17,029 nt of DNA. Origin: Candidatus Brocadiaceae bacterium (GTDB lineage: Bacteria; Planctomycetota; Brocadiia; Brocadiales; Bathyanammoxibiaceae). Position numbers and translations under genes: made by a program. The notes below the pieces were generated by a model. It saw only the letters and a program-made list of their open reading frames with translations, searched no databases and was not told the DNA's origin. Below, one piece after another: positions 6,217 to 13,937 of this stretch; positions within the stretch are counted from its first letter, which is position 1, and the number at the start of each line of letters is the position of its first letter. Location: contig JASEHG010000021.1 of the NCBI GenBank assembly GCA_030018855.1, positions 1-17,029 on the forward strand, in the 5' to 3' direction.

Positions 6217-8229
6217 ATGTCCTATAAATTTTTCATAGGCTTATTGTTATTACTGGTTTTAAATCTGTGTCCGCTTGGATGCCAGTTTACTGCACCTAAA
6301 CAGAAAGATACACATTTCGCAAGTCTAAGCTCGCTACCCCCCGAAATTAAATTCCCAGAAGAACTTAAGGAAAAGATACGTTATGACGCCGATAACGGCC
6401 GTCTTGCTTATAAAGGTGCAATGACAGAAGAAGAAAAAGCCAGACTGGTAGCATTATCCAAAAACACTGAATACGTCTCAGCAGTCAAGACGCTTTATGA
6501 CAAGTCACAAGAAAAGAGAGAACGCCTAAGCGGAAAGGAGTCAATTTCAGGAGAAGTACCTCCGCAAATAAGAGAACAAAAAGATACCGCGAGCAAACCC
6601 AAAACTGAGCAATTACATTTAGAACAGCCAGTCCAGCAAAAAAGGCCGAGTTTAGAAGGAGCCGTACCAGAAAAGCAAAAATTCACTGCTAGGGAAGTGT
6701 CTTCGGATAAAAAACCTTCTGTGGCAGAAAGGGAGGTATCAGTTTTACTGGAAGAAGTTGCTGCTGACATAGTTAATAACCTTGCGCAAGGTTTCCCAAA
6801 AAACAAGGAAAAGGATTTTACCATTTTGGTTGAACCTTTCCTCACACTGGACGGAAAACAAACTCTCCTTTCCAATCTCTTGGTGGAGGAACTGTTTACG
6901 CAACTTTCAAACAATCGTTGGGTGGGTACAAGCTTGAAGATCTGTTGCAATCCATCGGCTACAGCCTTCACACCGGTAGATGGTAGGGTGAGTGGAACGC
7001 TTATAAGGATAGGAAAAGAAGTAAAGATAAATGCCAGGCTTGTTTCAGCCGACACCCACATAATACTTTCTGCATCTTTCGTAAAAACCCCTGCCACAGA
7101 TGTTATTCTTCAACTCTTTGGGGCTGAGATGCCTTTACAAAAATCTGTGGAGGGAGAGGACATAAACACTAGATTAGATTCTCTGGCCTGGCAGGCGGAA
7201 CAGATACTGCACGGGTTCCAGAGGGACAAAATAGGGCAAAGGATATGCCTCCTTGGTTTCTCTGCGATTGATAACAAAAGGACTTTTTTGGATGGCTTTT
7301 TGGCACAAGAATGCGAGACGAGGCTGGTAAAAAACAAATCCTGGATTCTCGTTCCCAGGCAGAAGATAAGTGAACTTCTCGGCAAGGAAGTCTCCTCACT
7401 GTCCCACATTTCCACTAACGAGTTAGAAATGATTAATAGACAACTGGGCATAGATGCCATTGTTGATGGAACCATCACTGACTTGGGAACCGCCGTTAAG
7501 GTCAATGTACGCATAAACGATACGTTGGAGGGCATAACTCTTGGCACTGCTTCTATAGAGTTACAAAAGGATAAAAAAATTGAGTACCTTTTAGCTAAGG
7601 AGACCCAGCGGTCCTCACCCGATAGCACTTATGTGGACGCAAAAGAGGCCAAGACTATCTCATTAGAAGAAAGACAAATGGTAAAAGAAGAAAGGCTTGA
7701 AGTAGCGGGCAAAGTTGGTGAGAAATGTTTTCTAAATGAAAACTTTACAGACCCAGAAGAAATAGTAAATCGTCTCGCTCAATGGGGGAAAAAGTTGGCA
7801 ATTATTAATGAAGGAGAGAAACGTTTTCTTGCATCGCAAGGGGAGGAGTTTGTAACTATAAGCCAGGAGTTAAAGTTCACAGAAAATTTTTCTTTTGAGT
7901 TTACTGTAAAAGGTAGTAGTAAATATTGGAACTCTCTAAAGTTTTCTGACGTGTTAGGTAACGAGTTTAACATGGACTTCCAATTAAACGAAGGTAATTG
8001 TTTTATCGTGCTTCCGGGGCCAAAGAGTATAAGGGTAAAGACGGATACCGCCACGTCAAACAAGTTTAAATTGATTAGAAAAGATAACTTCTATGAGATT
8101 TATGTGAACGACGCCCTGGCCCTTGCAGGACCTTATTCTAAGTATGGTCTTTTTAAGAATTTTACGATAACTGCCAGATTAGACCAGGTACACTTTACAG
8201 ACTTCGTAGGGAAAGCCGTAAAGGGATAG
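6217..8229 (+). CDS. Probable lipoprotein with two FlgO-like domains and a lectin-like C-terminus
   Basis: A 670-aa exported protein. The hydrophobic leader ends NLCPLGCQ, so Cys22 is a possible lipidation site, although Pro at -3 is atypical. A charged, low-complexity linker covers about 80-170. Two copies of a FlgO/CsgG-like fold follow. The first is at about 174-295 (FTILVEPFLTLDG, VDGRVSGTLIRIGKEVKINARLVSADT). The second is at about 330-450 (RICLLGFSAIDN, IDAIVDGTITDLGTAVKVNVRI). Both have the family's G-x-hydrophobic strand pairs. The C-terminal ~165 residues (503-668) resemble a concanavalin/LamG-type jelly-roll: FSFEFTVKGSSKYWNSLKF, FYEIYVNDALALAGPYSK, FTITARLDQVHFTDF. The combination suggests a periplasmic or outer-membrane scaffold that may touch glycan. 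There is no catalytic motif. An AAAGG site lies 9 bases before the ATG, and the gene is 27 bp from the previous one. Confidence 0.7.
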   Translation: MSYKFFIGLLLLLVLNLCPLGCQFTAPKQKDTHFASLSSLPPEIKFPEELKEKIRYDADNGRLAYKGAMTEEEKARLVALSKNTEYVSAVKTLYDKSQEKRERLSGKESISGEVPPQIREQKDTASKPKTEQLHLEQPVQQKRPSLEGAVPEKQKFTAREVSSDKKPSVAEREVSVLLEEVAADIVNNLAQGFPKNKEKDFTILVEPFLTLDGKQTLLSNLLVEELFTQLSNNRWVGTSLKICCNPSATAFTPVDGRVSGTLIRIGKEVKINARLVSADTHIILSASFVKTPATDVILQLFGAEMPLQKSVEGEDINTRLDSLAWQAEQILHGFQRDKIGQRICLLGFSAIDNKRTFLDGFLAQECETRLVKNKSWILVPRQKISELLGKEVSSLSHISTNELEMINRQLGIDAIVDGTITDLGTAVKVNVRINDTLEGITLGTASIELQKDKKIEYLLAKETQRSSPDSTYVDAKEAKTISLEERQMVKEERLEVAGKVGEKCFLNENFTDPEEIVNRLAQWGKKLAIINEGEKRFLASQGEEFVTISQELKFTENFSFEFTVKGSSKYWNSLKFSDVLGNEFNMDFQLNEGNCFIVLPGPKSIRVKTDTATSNKFKLIRKDNFYEIYVNDALALAGPYSKYGLFKNFTITARLDQVHFTDFVGKAVKG

Positions 8230-8313
8230 ACAGGCTTTTTGACTCCCTTAAATAATAAAAAATTCTCTCCCCACTCTCTTCTCCCATCCCAAAGGAATCC
8301 CTGGCCAAATTAA

Positions 8314-10533
8314 ATGAAAAACTCTACTGATTTGCCTAAATTCACAAGGGTATGCAATAGACTGATAGAGGCATTTATTATCTTTTTAGTAGCTTTTACA
8401 CCGCTAGCATTTGGGGCTAGAGAGGCATGGGCCATAATAGTAATGGAATGTGTGACCCTTTTAGCAGTGACCGTGTGGCTCGTCCGCATGACGTATGAGA
8501 AAGAAATTACTTTTCCTAAACTCTGGCTCTATGTGCCACTAGTAATTATTCTAGCCATTATTCTTTTTCAGCTCTCACCTTTACCACCAAAACTTATAGG
8601 GCTTATCTCTCCCAACACCTTTGAGATTTACAAAGTGGCTATGCCGGATTGGCCAGGAGAGGCACCCTTTGAATCCATAAAAACTACAGCCTCCGGGCTA
8701 GGCATTTCCATTCCCACGCCTAAAAATCTTTCTACTAAAAAACCACTCTCCATCTATCCATTTGCTACACAAAACGACCTCCTGCTATTCCTGACCTATC
8801 TTTTCGTCTTCTTTCTTGTTTTAAACAACTTTAAAGAGCAGAAAGCCCTGGAAAGGCTCAGTATGGGCATAATATTTACCGGCCTTTTTCTGGCGGCATT
8901 CGGTCTTGTACAGCACTTCACCTGGAATGGAAAGATTTACTGGTTCAGGGAGACCTATTGGTTGGGAGGGCAAAGAGAATTAGGTGCCCCCTTCGGCCCT
9001 TTTACAAATAGGGACCATTTTGCAGGATACATGGCGATGGTTATCCCATTAACCTTAGGCAGTTTGGTGGGCAGAACACTACGTACCGACTTAGATGAAG
9101 GGGCTGAATTAAGGCAAAGATTACTGGGCTTTTTCAATCGTGAGATAGCAGTAATTGCCTTTTTGTATTCCGCTGTGTGTATTATGATTTTAAGTCTGCT
9201 CTTTACCCTCTCCAGGGGTGGGGTAATAAGCCTTTCTGTAAGTCTTATAGTCTTTGTCGTTCTTTTAATGTGGCCCCAAAAAAGCTCAATACACAAGAAA
9301 AAGAGGCTTATACCTATCTTTGCAATACTTGGGGTGATACTCCTCTTTGGAATAGGGGAGGAACTTCCAGCACGCTTCCTCAAAAATGAGCCCTTAGCTG
9401 AAAGGTGGGATATCTGGAAGGACTCTTTCCAAATAATCAAGGATTTTCCAGTCCTGGGAACCGGCTCAGGAAATTTCCCCTGGATATACATGAAGTACCA
9501 GAGTTTGGGTCCAGAAAATTTTGTAGATTACGCCCATAACGATTACATCCAGTTATCAGTAGAAATGGGCCTCCTGGGACTCCTTGCCTTTATAGGGGGT
9601 TGTGTAATATATTTTATTTGTCTTTTCTCTTTACTCAGGCACCGGAAAAACCCCAACGTAAAGGCTTTCGTCTATGGCGGCATTGCCTCACTTGCAGCTA
9701 TCCTCGTTCATAGCCTGGTAGACTTCAACCTCCACATCCCATCTAATGCCCTATTAGCCACCACAATAGCGGCCATTAACCTTGGCTTTGTGAGCACATA
9801 CAAAGAGGGCGAAAAGACCAAAAGCCTGCTCCATTTCTGGAAATTGAGACTAGAGAGAAAATGGACGTTGGTTGTCGGTTATGGGCTTGCAGTCCTCCTC
9901 TTTTTCTTTCTGTTTAGTATCCCGGTTCGTAATGGATTAGCAGGGGCCTATTTTATCCTCAAGGAGGGGGATACCAACCCCACTATCCGACTGGCACTCC
10001 TCCAAAGGGCTTTATCTCTACAACCCTGGAACAGTGATTACTCCAAAGAACTCGCCAATTCCTATATTCTTCTCGGCGAGAGGACAACAGCACTGCCCTT
10101 TCTTTGGGAGGCAATCTACCTGAAACCCACTGACCCCTTTTTGCACTTAAGGCTGGCAAAACTCCTTGACTCTTTCCTTTTGCTCAGAGAGGTACCTCCA
10201 AATTATGAGCCATGGGAAAGGAATTTAACAGCCCACCTGAAGGCCTCTATGACTTTCTTTCCAATAGACCCTGAGAGTTATGCTGAATCCGCTAAACTCT
10301 TACTTACGAAGTGGAACTATCTGGACGAGACCCAAAGACAGGAAACCCTTTCCACCGTGAGGAGGACACTAGAATTAGACGATGGCACGTATTCAGAGGC
10401 AGTCCTTCAAGCCCTCTGGGACGCAAGCGGGGATATATCCATTGTAGAAAGTGTTATCCCAAAATCAACCAGGTTGGAGAAGCAACTTTATTCTGTGATT
10501 GAAAGCCTCAAGAATGGCAATAAGCATAAATAA
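8314..10533 (+). CDS. O-antigen ligase/polymerase family membrane protein with C-terminal TPRs
   Basis: A 739-aa polytopic membrane protein of the WaaL/Wzy (Wzy_C) class, which transfers or polymerises lipid-linked glycan on the periplasmic side. About a dozen hydrophobic segments occupy residues 20-530. The central Wzy_C region has TLSRGGVISLS (Arg301), then GTGSGNFPWIY, and the hallmark DYAHNDYIQLSVEMGLLG with His408-Asn409-Asp410; these Arg and His residues match the family's functional positions. After the last membrane segment (about 520-545) there is a soluble domain with TPR-like helices (ALLQRALSLQPWNSDYSKEL, AIYLKPTDPFLHLRLAKLL). The 84-bp spacer before it is pyrimidine-rich, with AAAGGA 17 bases from the ATG, so initiation looks weak. 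Ligase and polymerase members cannot be told apart by sequence alone. The neighbouring Wzz-type protein favours a Wzy-dependent polymer. Confidence 0.88.
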   Translation: MKNSTDLPKFTRVCNRLIEAFIIFLVAFTPLAFGAREAWAIIVMECVTLLAVTVWLVRMTYEKEITFPKLWLYVPLVIILAIILFQLSPLPPKLIGLISPNTFEIYKVAMPDWPGEAPFESIKTTASGLGISIPTPKNLSTKKPLSIYPFATQNDLLLFLTYLFVFFLVLNNFKEQKALERLSMGIIFTGLFLAAFGLVQHFTWNGKIYWFRETYWLGGQRELGAPFGPFTNRDHFAGYMAMVIPLTLGSLVGRTLRTDLDEGAELRQRLLGFFNREIAVIAFLYSAVCIMILSLLFTLSRGGVISLSVSLIVFVVLLMWPQKSSIHKKKRLIPIFAILGVILLFGIGEELPARFLKNEPLAERWDIWKDSFQIIKDFPVLGTGSGNFPWIYMKYQSLGPENFVDYAHNDYIQLSVEMGLLGLLAFIGGCVIYFICLFSLLRHRKNPNVKAFVYGGIASLAAILVHSLVDFNLHIPSNALLATTIAAINLGFVSTYKEGEKTKSLLHFWKLRLERKWTLVVGYGLAVLLFFFLFSIPVRNGLAGAYFILKEGDTNPTIRLALLQRALSLQPWNSDYSKELANSYILLGERTTALPFLWEAIYLKPTDPFLHLRLAKLLDSFLLLREVPPNYEPWERNLTAHLKASMTFFPIDPESYAESAKLLLTKWNYLDETQRQETLSTVRRTLELDDGTYSEAVLQALWDASGDISIVESVIPKSTRLEKQLYSVIESLKNGNKHK

Positions 10534-10612
10534 AAGGGACAATGTGTTTTTTGGGTGATATGCCATACAGAAATCGTTCTGAAGCCCTAACCTTAGAAAG
10601 GAGAAAAATTAT

Positions 10613-11563
10613 ATGTCACTTTTTCTGGTGACCGGTGGTGCCGGATTTATAGGTTCTAATCTGGTTGAAAAACTCCTCCACGAGGGAGAAGATGTCAGGG
10701 TTCTGGATAATCTTGATACCGGGGAAAAAGATAATCTAGCTGAATCCCTCAAGAAGATTGATTTCCTAAAAGGGGATATAAGAGATAGTAATACTGTAAT
10801 GAAGGCGGCAAAAGGGGTAGACTATATTCTACATATAGCCGCCCAGCGATCTGTCCCCCGCTCAATAGATGACCCTCTTAATACCAATGAGGTTAATGTT
10901 CAGGGCACCCTCAATATCTTGTGGTGGGCAAAGGAACTTGGCGTAAAACGTGTGACCTTCGCTTCTTCCTCCTCTGTTTATGGAGACAGTCCGACTGTAC
11001 CACTCAAGGAGAGCCAGGCCTCTTTACCTCTTTCCCCTTATGCTGTTTCAAAACTTGTTGGTGAGTACTATTGTAAGGTTTTCTACGAAATTTACGGGCT
11101 GGAGACTGTAAGTCTGCGATATTTTAACGTCTTCGGTCCACGTCAAGACCCATACTCTCAATACGCTAACGTAGTGCCACTTTTTATAAAGGCCGGGTTA
11201 GATGGTAGACAGGTAGAAGTCCACTGGGATGGGCAACAGTCCAGGGATTTCACCTATATAGGAGACACCGTAAATGCCACACTGCTTGCAACCAAAGCCC
11301 CTGGAGTAGCTGGCATGGTCTTTAATGTAGGTTGTGGCAAAGAATATTCTATCCTTACCCTTCTAAAAAGTATAGAACGCATCATCGGTAGGCCAATCCA
11401 TTACATCCACACAGAGGCAAGAAAGGGAGATGTCAGACGCACCCTGGCAGACATCTCCCTTGCAGAAAGGTTGCTCGGTTTTAAGGTAGCCATGGGTTTT
11501 GAAAAGGGCCTCGAAAAAACTATAGAGTGGTTCAAAAAACATAGAGTGGGAGATAAACGCTAA
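10613..11563 (+). CDS. NAD-dependent sugar-nucleotide epimerase/dehydratase (extended SDR)
   Basis: A 316-aa extended short-chain dehydrogenase/reductase that modifies UDP- or dTDP-sugars for polysaccharide building blocks. The NAD-binding GGAGFIGSN is at 8-16 (G8-x-x-G11-x-x-G14). Asp32 (VLDNLDTGE) and KGDIRD follow as usual. The catalytic Ser lies within SSSSVYG (118-124). The YAVSK motif gives Tyr143 and Lys147. RYFNVFGPRQDPYSQYANVVP and DGQQSRDFTYIGD are typical of UDP-GlcNAc or UDP-glucose 4-epimerases of the WbpP/Gne type. The start is supported by AAGGAG 9 bases before the ATG. The product sugar (Glc/Gal, GlcNAc/GalNAc or a uronate) cannot be decided. It is the last gene of the polysaccharide cluster; the next 389 bp hold no gene. 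Confidence 0.9.
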   Translation: MSLFLVTGGAGFIGSNLVEKLLHEGEDVRVLDNLDTGEKDNLAESLKKIDFLKGDIRDSNTVMKAAKGVDYILHIAAQRSVPRSIDDPLNTNEVNVQGTLNILWWAKELGVKRVTFASSSSVYGDSPTVPLKESQASLPLSPYAVSKLVGEYYCKVFYEIYGLETVSLRYFNVFGPRQDPYSQYANVVPLFIKAGLDGRQVEVHWDGQQSRDFTYIGDTVNATLLATKAPGVAGMVFNVGCGKEYSILTLLKSIERIIGRPIHYIHTEARKGDVRRTLADISLAERLLGFKVAMGFEKGLEKTIEWFKKHRVGDKR

Positions 11564-11600
11564 GCACATTTTTGATCTTGTGGCTAGCTGTTTTATTAAA

Positions 11601-11619
11601 TTACAGCAAATTTCTGTAA
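11601..11619. repeat. Short inverted repeat after the epimerase gene
   Basis: TTACAG, seven bases, CTGTAA: a perfect 6-bp stem 38 bp after the epimerase stop. No U-tract follows on the plus strand, so it is at best a weak terminator or an operator-like site. Confidence 0.35.
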
Positions 11620-11699
11620 AGGGTTATCCCCCCTCTACCTTCACGGCACATTCAAACATCTCTGCGGTCTCTTAAAAATTCTGCGACTCCCCACAGACA

Positions 11700-11715
11700 T
11701 CCCCCTCAAGGGGGA
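11700..11715. repeat. Small palindrome TCCCCC-TCAA-GGGGGA
   Basis: A perfect 6-bp stem with a TCAA loop. It shares the core CCNCCTCAAG with the palindrome at 13861-13875 and resembles that at 16971-16985, suggesting a small dispersed element rather than a gene-specific signal. Confidence 0.5.
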
Positions 11716-11771
11716 GGGAATTTATGTGGTCTTACGTTTTCTCAGAGACCTCGCCCCTGCCAATTTGACAG

Positions 11772-11788
11772 ACCCAAGACCATTGGGT
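11772..11788. repeat. Short inverted repeat ACCCAA/TTGGGT
   Basis: A perfect 6-bp stem with a GACCA loop, between the CCCCC/GGGGG palindrome and the long hairpin at 11805. It is part of the cluster of inverted repeats before groEL; function unknown. Confidence 0.35.
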
Positions 11789-11804
11789 AGGGATTGGGCC
11801 TGGG

Positions 11805-11851
11805 TGTAGCGGCTGAGCTTGCTCGGCGTTAAAGCAAGCTTTGCCACTACA
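11805..11851. repeat. 47-bp imperfect palindrome (REP/MITE-like hairpin)
   Basis: The left arm is TGTAG-C-GGC-T-GAGCTTGCT (11805-11823). The right arm is AGCAAGCTT-T-GCC-A-CTACA (11833-11851). They pair over 17 positions with two opposed mismatches, one G-T wobble and a 9-base loop. The symmetrical mismatches suggest a formerly perfect element that has drifted. It is not followed by a T-run. It lies about 100 bp before groEL, upstream of the predicted promoter. Confidence 0.65.
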
Positions 11852-11900
11852 ATACCTTAAAAGACACTTGCCTGGCAAATCCTCCGATGGTAATTTGGCA

Positions 11901-11929
11901 TTGAGTTTGCATAATGGTTTTGATATAAA
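11901..11929 (+). promoter_or_regulatory. Putative groEL promoter
   Basis: TTGAGT (11901-11906), 17 bp, TATAAA (11924-11929), placed 24 bp before the groEL ATG, resembles a housekeeping promoter. The leader would be only about 15-20 bases, just enough for the ribosome site. No sigma32-like pair with proper spacing was found. Confidence 0.4.
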
Positions 11930-11940
11930 TAGAGCACAAC

Positions 11941-11946
11941 AGGAGG
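11941..11946 (+). promoter_or_regulatory. Strong ribosome binding site of groEL
   Basis: AGGAGG ends 6 bases before the ATG at 11953 and fixes that start. Confidence 0.85.
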
Positions 11947-11952
11947 TAGACA

Positions 11953-13590
11953 ATGCCAGCAAAGAAAATAGTATTTGACCGGGCGGCCTGGGAGGCCATC
12001 CGTGAGGGGGTAAAGAAACTCTCTGATGCAGTAAAGATAACCCTCGGCCCCAGGGGTAGGAACGTAATCATACAAAAGAGCTTCGGCTCGCCCACCATCA
12101 CTAAAGACGGCGTAACAGTAGCCAAGGAGGTGGAACTGGAAGACCACCTGGAGAACATCGGCGCCCAGATGGTGAAGGCCGTTGCCGCCAAGACCAGCGA
12201 CGTAGCAGGGGACGGTACCACTACGGCCACCATCCTGTCAGAGGCCATCTTCCTTGAGGGTCTCAAGAACGTCATCGCCGGGACAAATGCCATGGCCATC
12301 AAGAGGGGGATAGACAAGGCCGTAGAGGTCATAGCAGGCCGACTCAAGGAGATGAGCATACCCGTAAAGGGCCGCAAGGAGATAGAACAGGTGGCTACCG
12401 TGGCCTCTAATTATGACCCCGACGTGGGGAAGATTATTGCCGATGCCATGGAAAAGGTGGGCAAGGACGGCGTCATCACGGTGGAGGAGGGTAAGAGCCT
12501 CCAGACCGAGGTGAAATGGATTGAGGGACTCCAGTTTGACAAGGGGTACCTGTCCCCCTACTTTATCACCAACCCCCAGACCATGCAGACCGTACTGGAG
12601 GAACCGTACCTCCTCATCCATGAGAAGAAGATAACTACGGCAAAGGGCATAATACCCGTACTGGAGAAGGCGGCCCAGCAGGGCAAACCCCTGCTAATAA
12701 TTGCAGAGGACGTAGAAGGAGAGGCCCTGACCCTACTGGTGGTAAACAAACTCAGGGGGGTGCTGAAGTGTGCCGCTATAAAGGCCCCTGGCTACGGAGA
12801 CCGCAGGAAGGCCATGCTAGAGGACATCGCCGTACTCACCGGCGGCACCGCAGTCTTTGAGGACCTGGGTATAGACCTGGAGACATTAAAGCTAAAGGAC
12901 CTTGGCAGGGCAAAGAAGGTGGTGATAGACAAGGACAACACTACTATCATTGAGGGTGCCGGCAGTAGTGCGTCCATAAAGGGGCGCATTGACCAGATAA
13001 GGACCGAGATAAAGACCACCACCAGCGACTATGATAGGGAGAAACTGGAGGAGAGGCTGGCAAAACTGGCCGGGGGTGTAGCCCAGGTAGTGGTGGGGGC
13101 TGCGACGGAGAGTGAGATGAAGGAGAAGAAGGCCAGGGTGGAAGATGCCCTGCACTCTACCCGTGCCGCGGTGGAAGAGGGCATACTCCCTGGTGGGGGC
13201 GTGGCCCTACTCAGGGCCAGGGCGGCCCTGGATACAATGAAACTCAAGGGGGATGAGGCCGTGGGGGTGGACATACTGCGACGGGCCCTCCTGGCCCCGG
13301 CACGCCAGATAGCCGATAATGCCGGCGTACACGGACCCGTGGTGGCGCAAAAGATACAAGAAGGGGAGGGCAACTTCGGCTACGATGCCAGTGCCAATAA
13401 ATACTGTGACATGGTGAAGGAGGGAATCATTGACCCTACCAAGGTGGTAAGGTCAGCCCTGCAGAACGCCGCCAGTGTAGCCACACTCCTGCTGACCACC
13501 GATGCCATGGTGGGCCAGATACCAGAGAAGAAGAAACCCGCCGCCCCACCCATGCCCGGCGGTTACGGCGGCTACGGAGACATGTACTAA
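11953..13590 (+). CDS. groEL: Chaperonin GroEL (60 kDa, Cpn60)
   Basis: A 545-aa group I chaperonin that folds proteins inside a double-ring cytoplasmic cage with GroES. The key residues are present and numbered as in E. coli: the ATP-binding DGTTT at 87-91 (Asp87) and the ATPase Asp398 in VEDALHSTRAA. Other diagnostic stretches are LGPRGRNV, KDGVTVAKEVELED, the apical substrate-binding strip GYLSPYFITN, and EGILPGGGVALL. The C-terminus ends in GGYGGYGDMY after a KKKPAAPP stretch, so the usual Gly-Gly-Met repeat is replaced by Gly-Gly-Tyr. No groES gene is adjacent; it must be elsewhere, or this is one of several groEL copies. Codon use is strongly G/C-ending compared with the polysaccharide genes, as expected for a highly expressed gene. 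Confidence 0.98.
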   Translation: MPAKKIVFDRAAWEAIREGVKKLSDAVKITLGPRGRNVIIQKSFGSPTITKDGVTVAKEVELEDHLENIGAQMVKAVAAKTSDVAGDGTTTATILSEAIFLEGLKNVIAGTNAMAIKRGIDKAVEVIAGRLKEMSIPVKGRKEIEQVATVASNYDPDVGKIIADAMEKVGKDGVITVEEGKSLQTEVKWIEGLQFDKGYLSPYFITNPQTMQTVLEEPYLLIHEKKITTAKGIIPVLEKAAQQGKPLLIIAEDVEGEALTLLVVNKLRGVLKCAAIKAPGYGDRRKAMLEDIAVLTGGTAVFEDLGIDLETLKLKDLGRAKKVVIDKDNTTIIEGAGSSASIKGRIDQIRTEIKTTTSDYDREKLEERLAKLAGGVAQVVVGAATESEMKEKKARVEDALHSTRAAVEEGILPGGGVALLRARAALDTMKLKGDEAVGVDILRRALLAPARQIADNAGVHGPVVAQKIQEGEGNFGYDASANKYCDMVKEGIIDPTKVVRSALQNAASVATLLLTTDAMVGQIPEKKKPAAPPMPGGYGGYGDMY

Positions 13591-13593
13591 CCA

Positions 13594-13688
13594 GGGGACT
13601 AGGGGTTAGGGAGTAAGTAGTAGACAGTAGGTAGTAGGCAGAGGAAACAAAGAGTGCTTACTACCTACCACTTACTGCCTATTCCCTA
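13594..13688. repeat. Heptanucleotide repeat array arranged as a long hairpin (copy 1)
   Basis: Starting 4 bp after groEL, seven 7-base units read in register: GGGGACT, AGGGGTT, AGGGAGT, AAGTAGT, AGACAGT, AGGTAGT, AGGCAGA (13594-13642). After a short spacer come four units of the opposite sense: CTACCTA, CCACTTA, CTGCCTA, TTCCCTA (13661-13688). The arms 13608-13640 and 13655-13687 can pair at about 25 of 33 positions around a 14-base loop. Layout and unit length match those of the array at 14458-14527. Confidence 0.75.
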
Positions 13689-13839
13689 CCGTTCAATAGG
13701 TGGAGAGTGGGAGTCCATTAAGGGTGAACCCCTCGGGTCCCGACTTGAAGTCTTCCTCTGCCAGAGTGACTTTTATGCCCTGCCTTGTATCTTGCATACT
13801 TCTCTCTGCATCCCTTACCTCTTGTCCCACTGGGGGTGG

Positions 13840-13876
13840 TAATGGGACGAAGCCCCATTATCCGCCTCAAGCGGAT
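13840..13876. repeat. Two adjacent small hairpins
   Basis: TAATGGG (13840-13846) and CCCATTA (13854-13860) form a perfect 7-bp stem with a 7-base loop. Directly after it, ATCCGC and GCGGAT (13860-13865, 13871-13876) form a second stem around CTCAA, followed by TAAA. GTCCCA (13824-13829) could instead pair with TGGGAC (13843-13848), which excludes the first stem. No clear T-run follows, so a groEL terminator is possible but weak. Confidence 0.5.
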
Positions 13877-13884
13877 TAAAGCCA

Positions 13885-13917
13885 AAACGTAGACCCTCCC
13901 CCTTCCAGTCTACGTTT
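13885..13917. promoter_or_regulatory. Perfect 10-bp inverted repeat upstream of hsp20 (operator or hairpin)
   Basis: AAACGTAGAC and GTCTACGTTT are exact reverse complements separated by 13 pyrimidine-rich bases. The element ends about 20 bp upstream of the putative -35 of hsp20. It does not match CIRCE (TTAGCACTC-N9-GAGTGCTAA). It could be an operator for an unidentified regulator or a transcript hairpin ending groEL transcription; only three Ts follow the stem. Confidence 0.5.
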
Positions 13918-13937
13918 ATAACGATTACAAGAAATAT

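Larger units (their letters stand above)
11564..11952. other. Structured 389-bp non-coding spacer upstream of groEL
   Basis: No convincing gene lies here. The region holds several inverted repeats: TTACAG/CTGTAA (11601-11619), GGTCTCT/AGAGACC (11666-11672 and 11744-11750) enclosing TCCCCC/GGGGGA (11700-11715), ACCCAA/TTGGGT (11772-11788), and the long hairpin at 11805-11851. None is followed by a T-run typical of an intrinsic terminator. The last ~60 bp carry the likely groEL promoter and ribosome site. No CIRCE element is visible. Confidence 0.7.

Noticed and set aside
6495..7628. Long minus-strand frames (200 and 172 codons) opposite the FlgO-like gene
   Set aside because: They are Ser/Phe/Leu-rich antisense translations without motifs; the plus-strand frame has a signal peptide and domain repeats.
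11850..11952. Possible CIRCE or sigma32-type control of groEL
   Set aside because: No TTAGCACTC-N9-GAGTGCTAA is present. CTTAAAA near 11855 is followed only by CCGATGGT, which is a poor match at an imperfect distance.
13690..13760. Possible tRNA in the spacer (GTTCAATAGG resembling a T-loop)
   Set aside because: No acceptor stem pairing, anticodon arm or D-loop can be fitted around it.
13654..13842. A 62-codon plus-strand frame in the groEL-hsp20 spacer
   Set aside because: It starts inside the heptamer hairpin, has no ribosome site, and its translation has no recognisable pattern.
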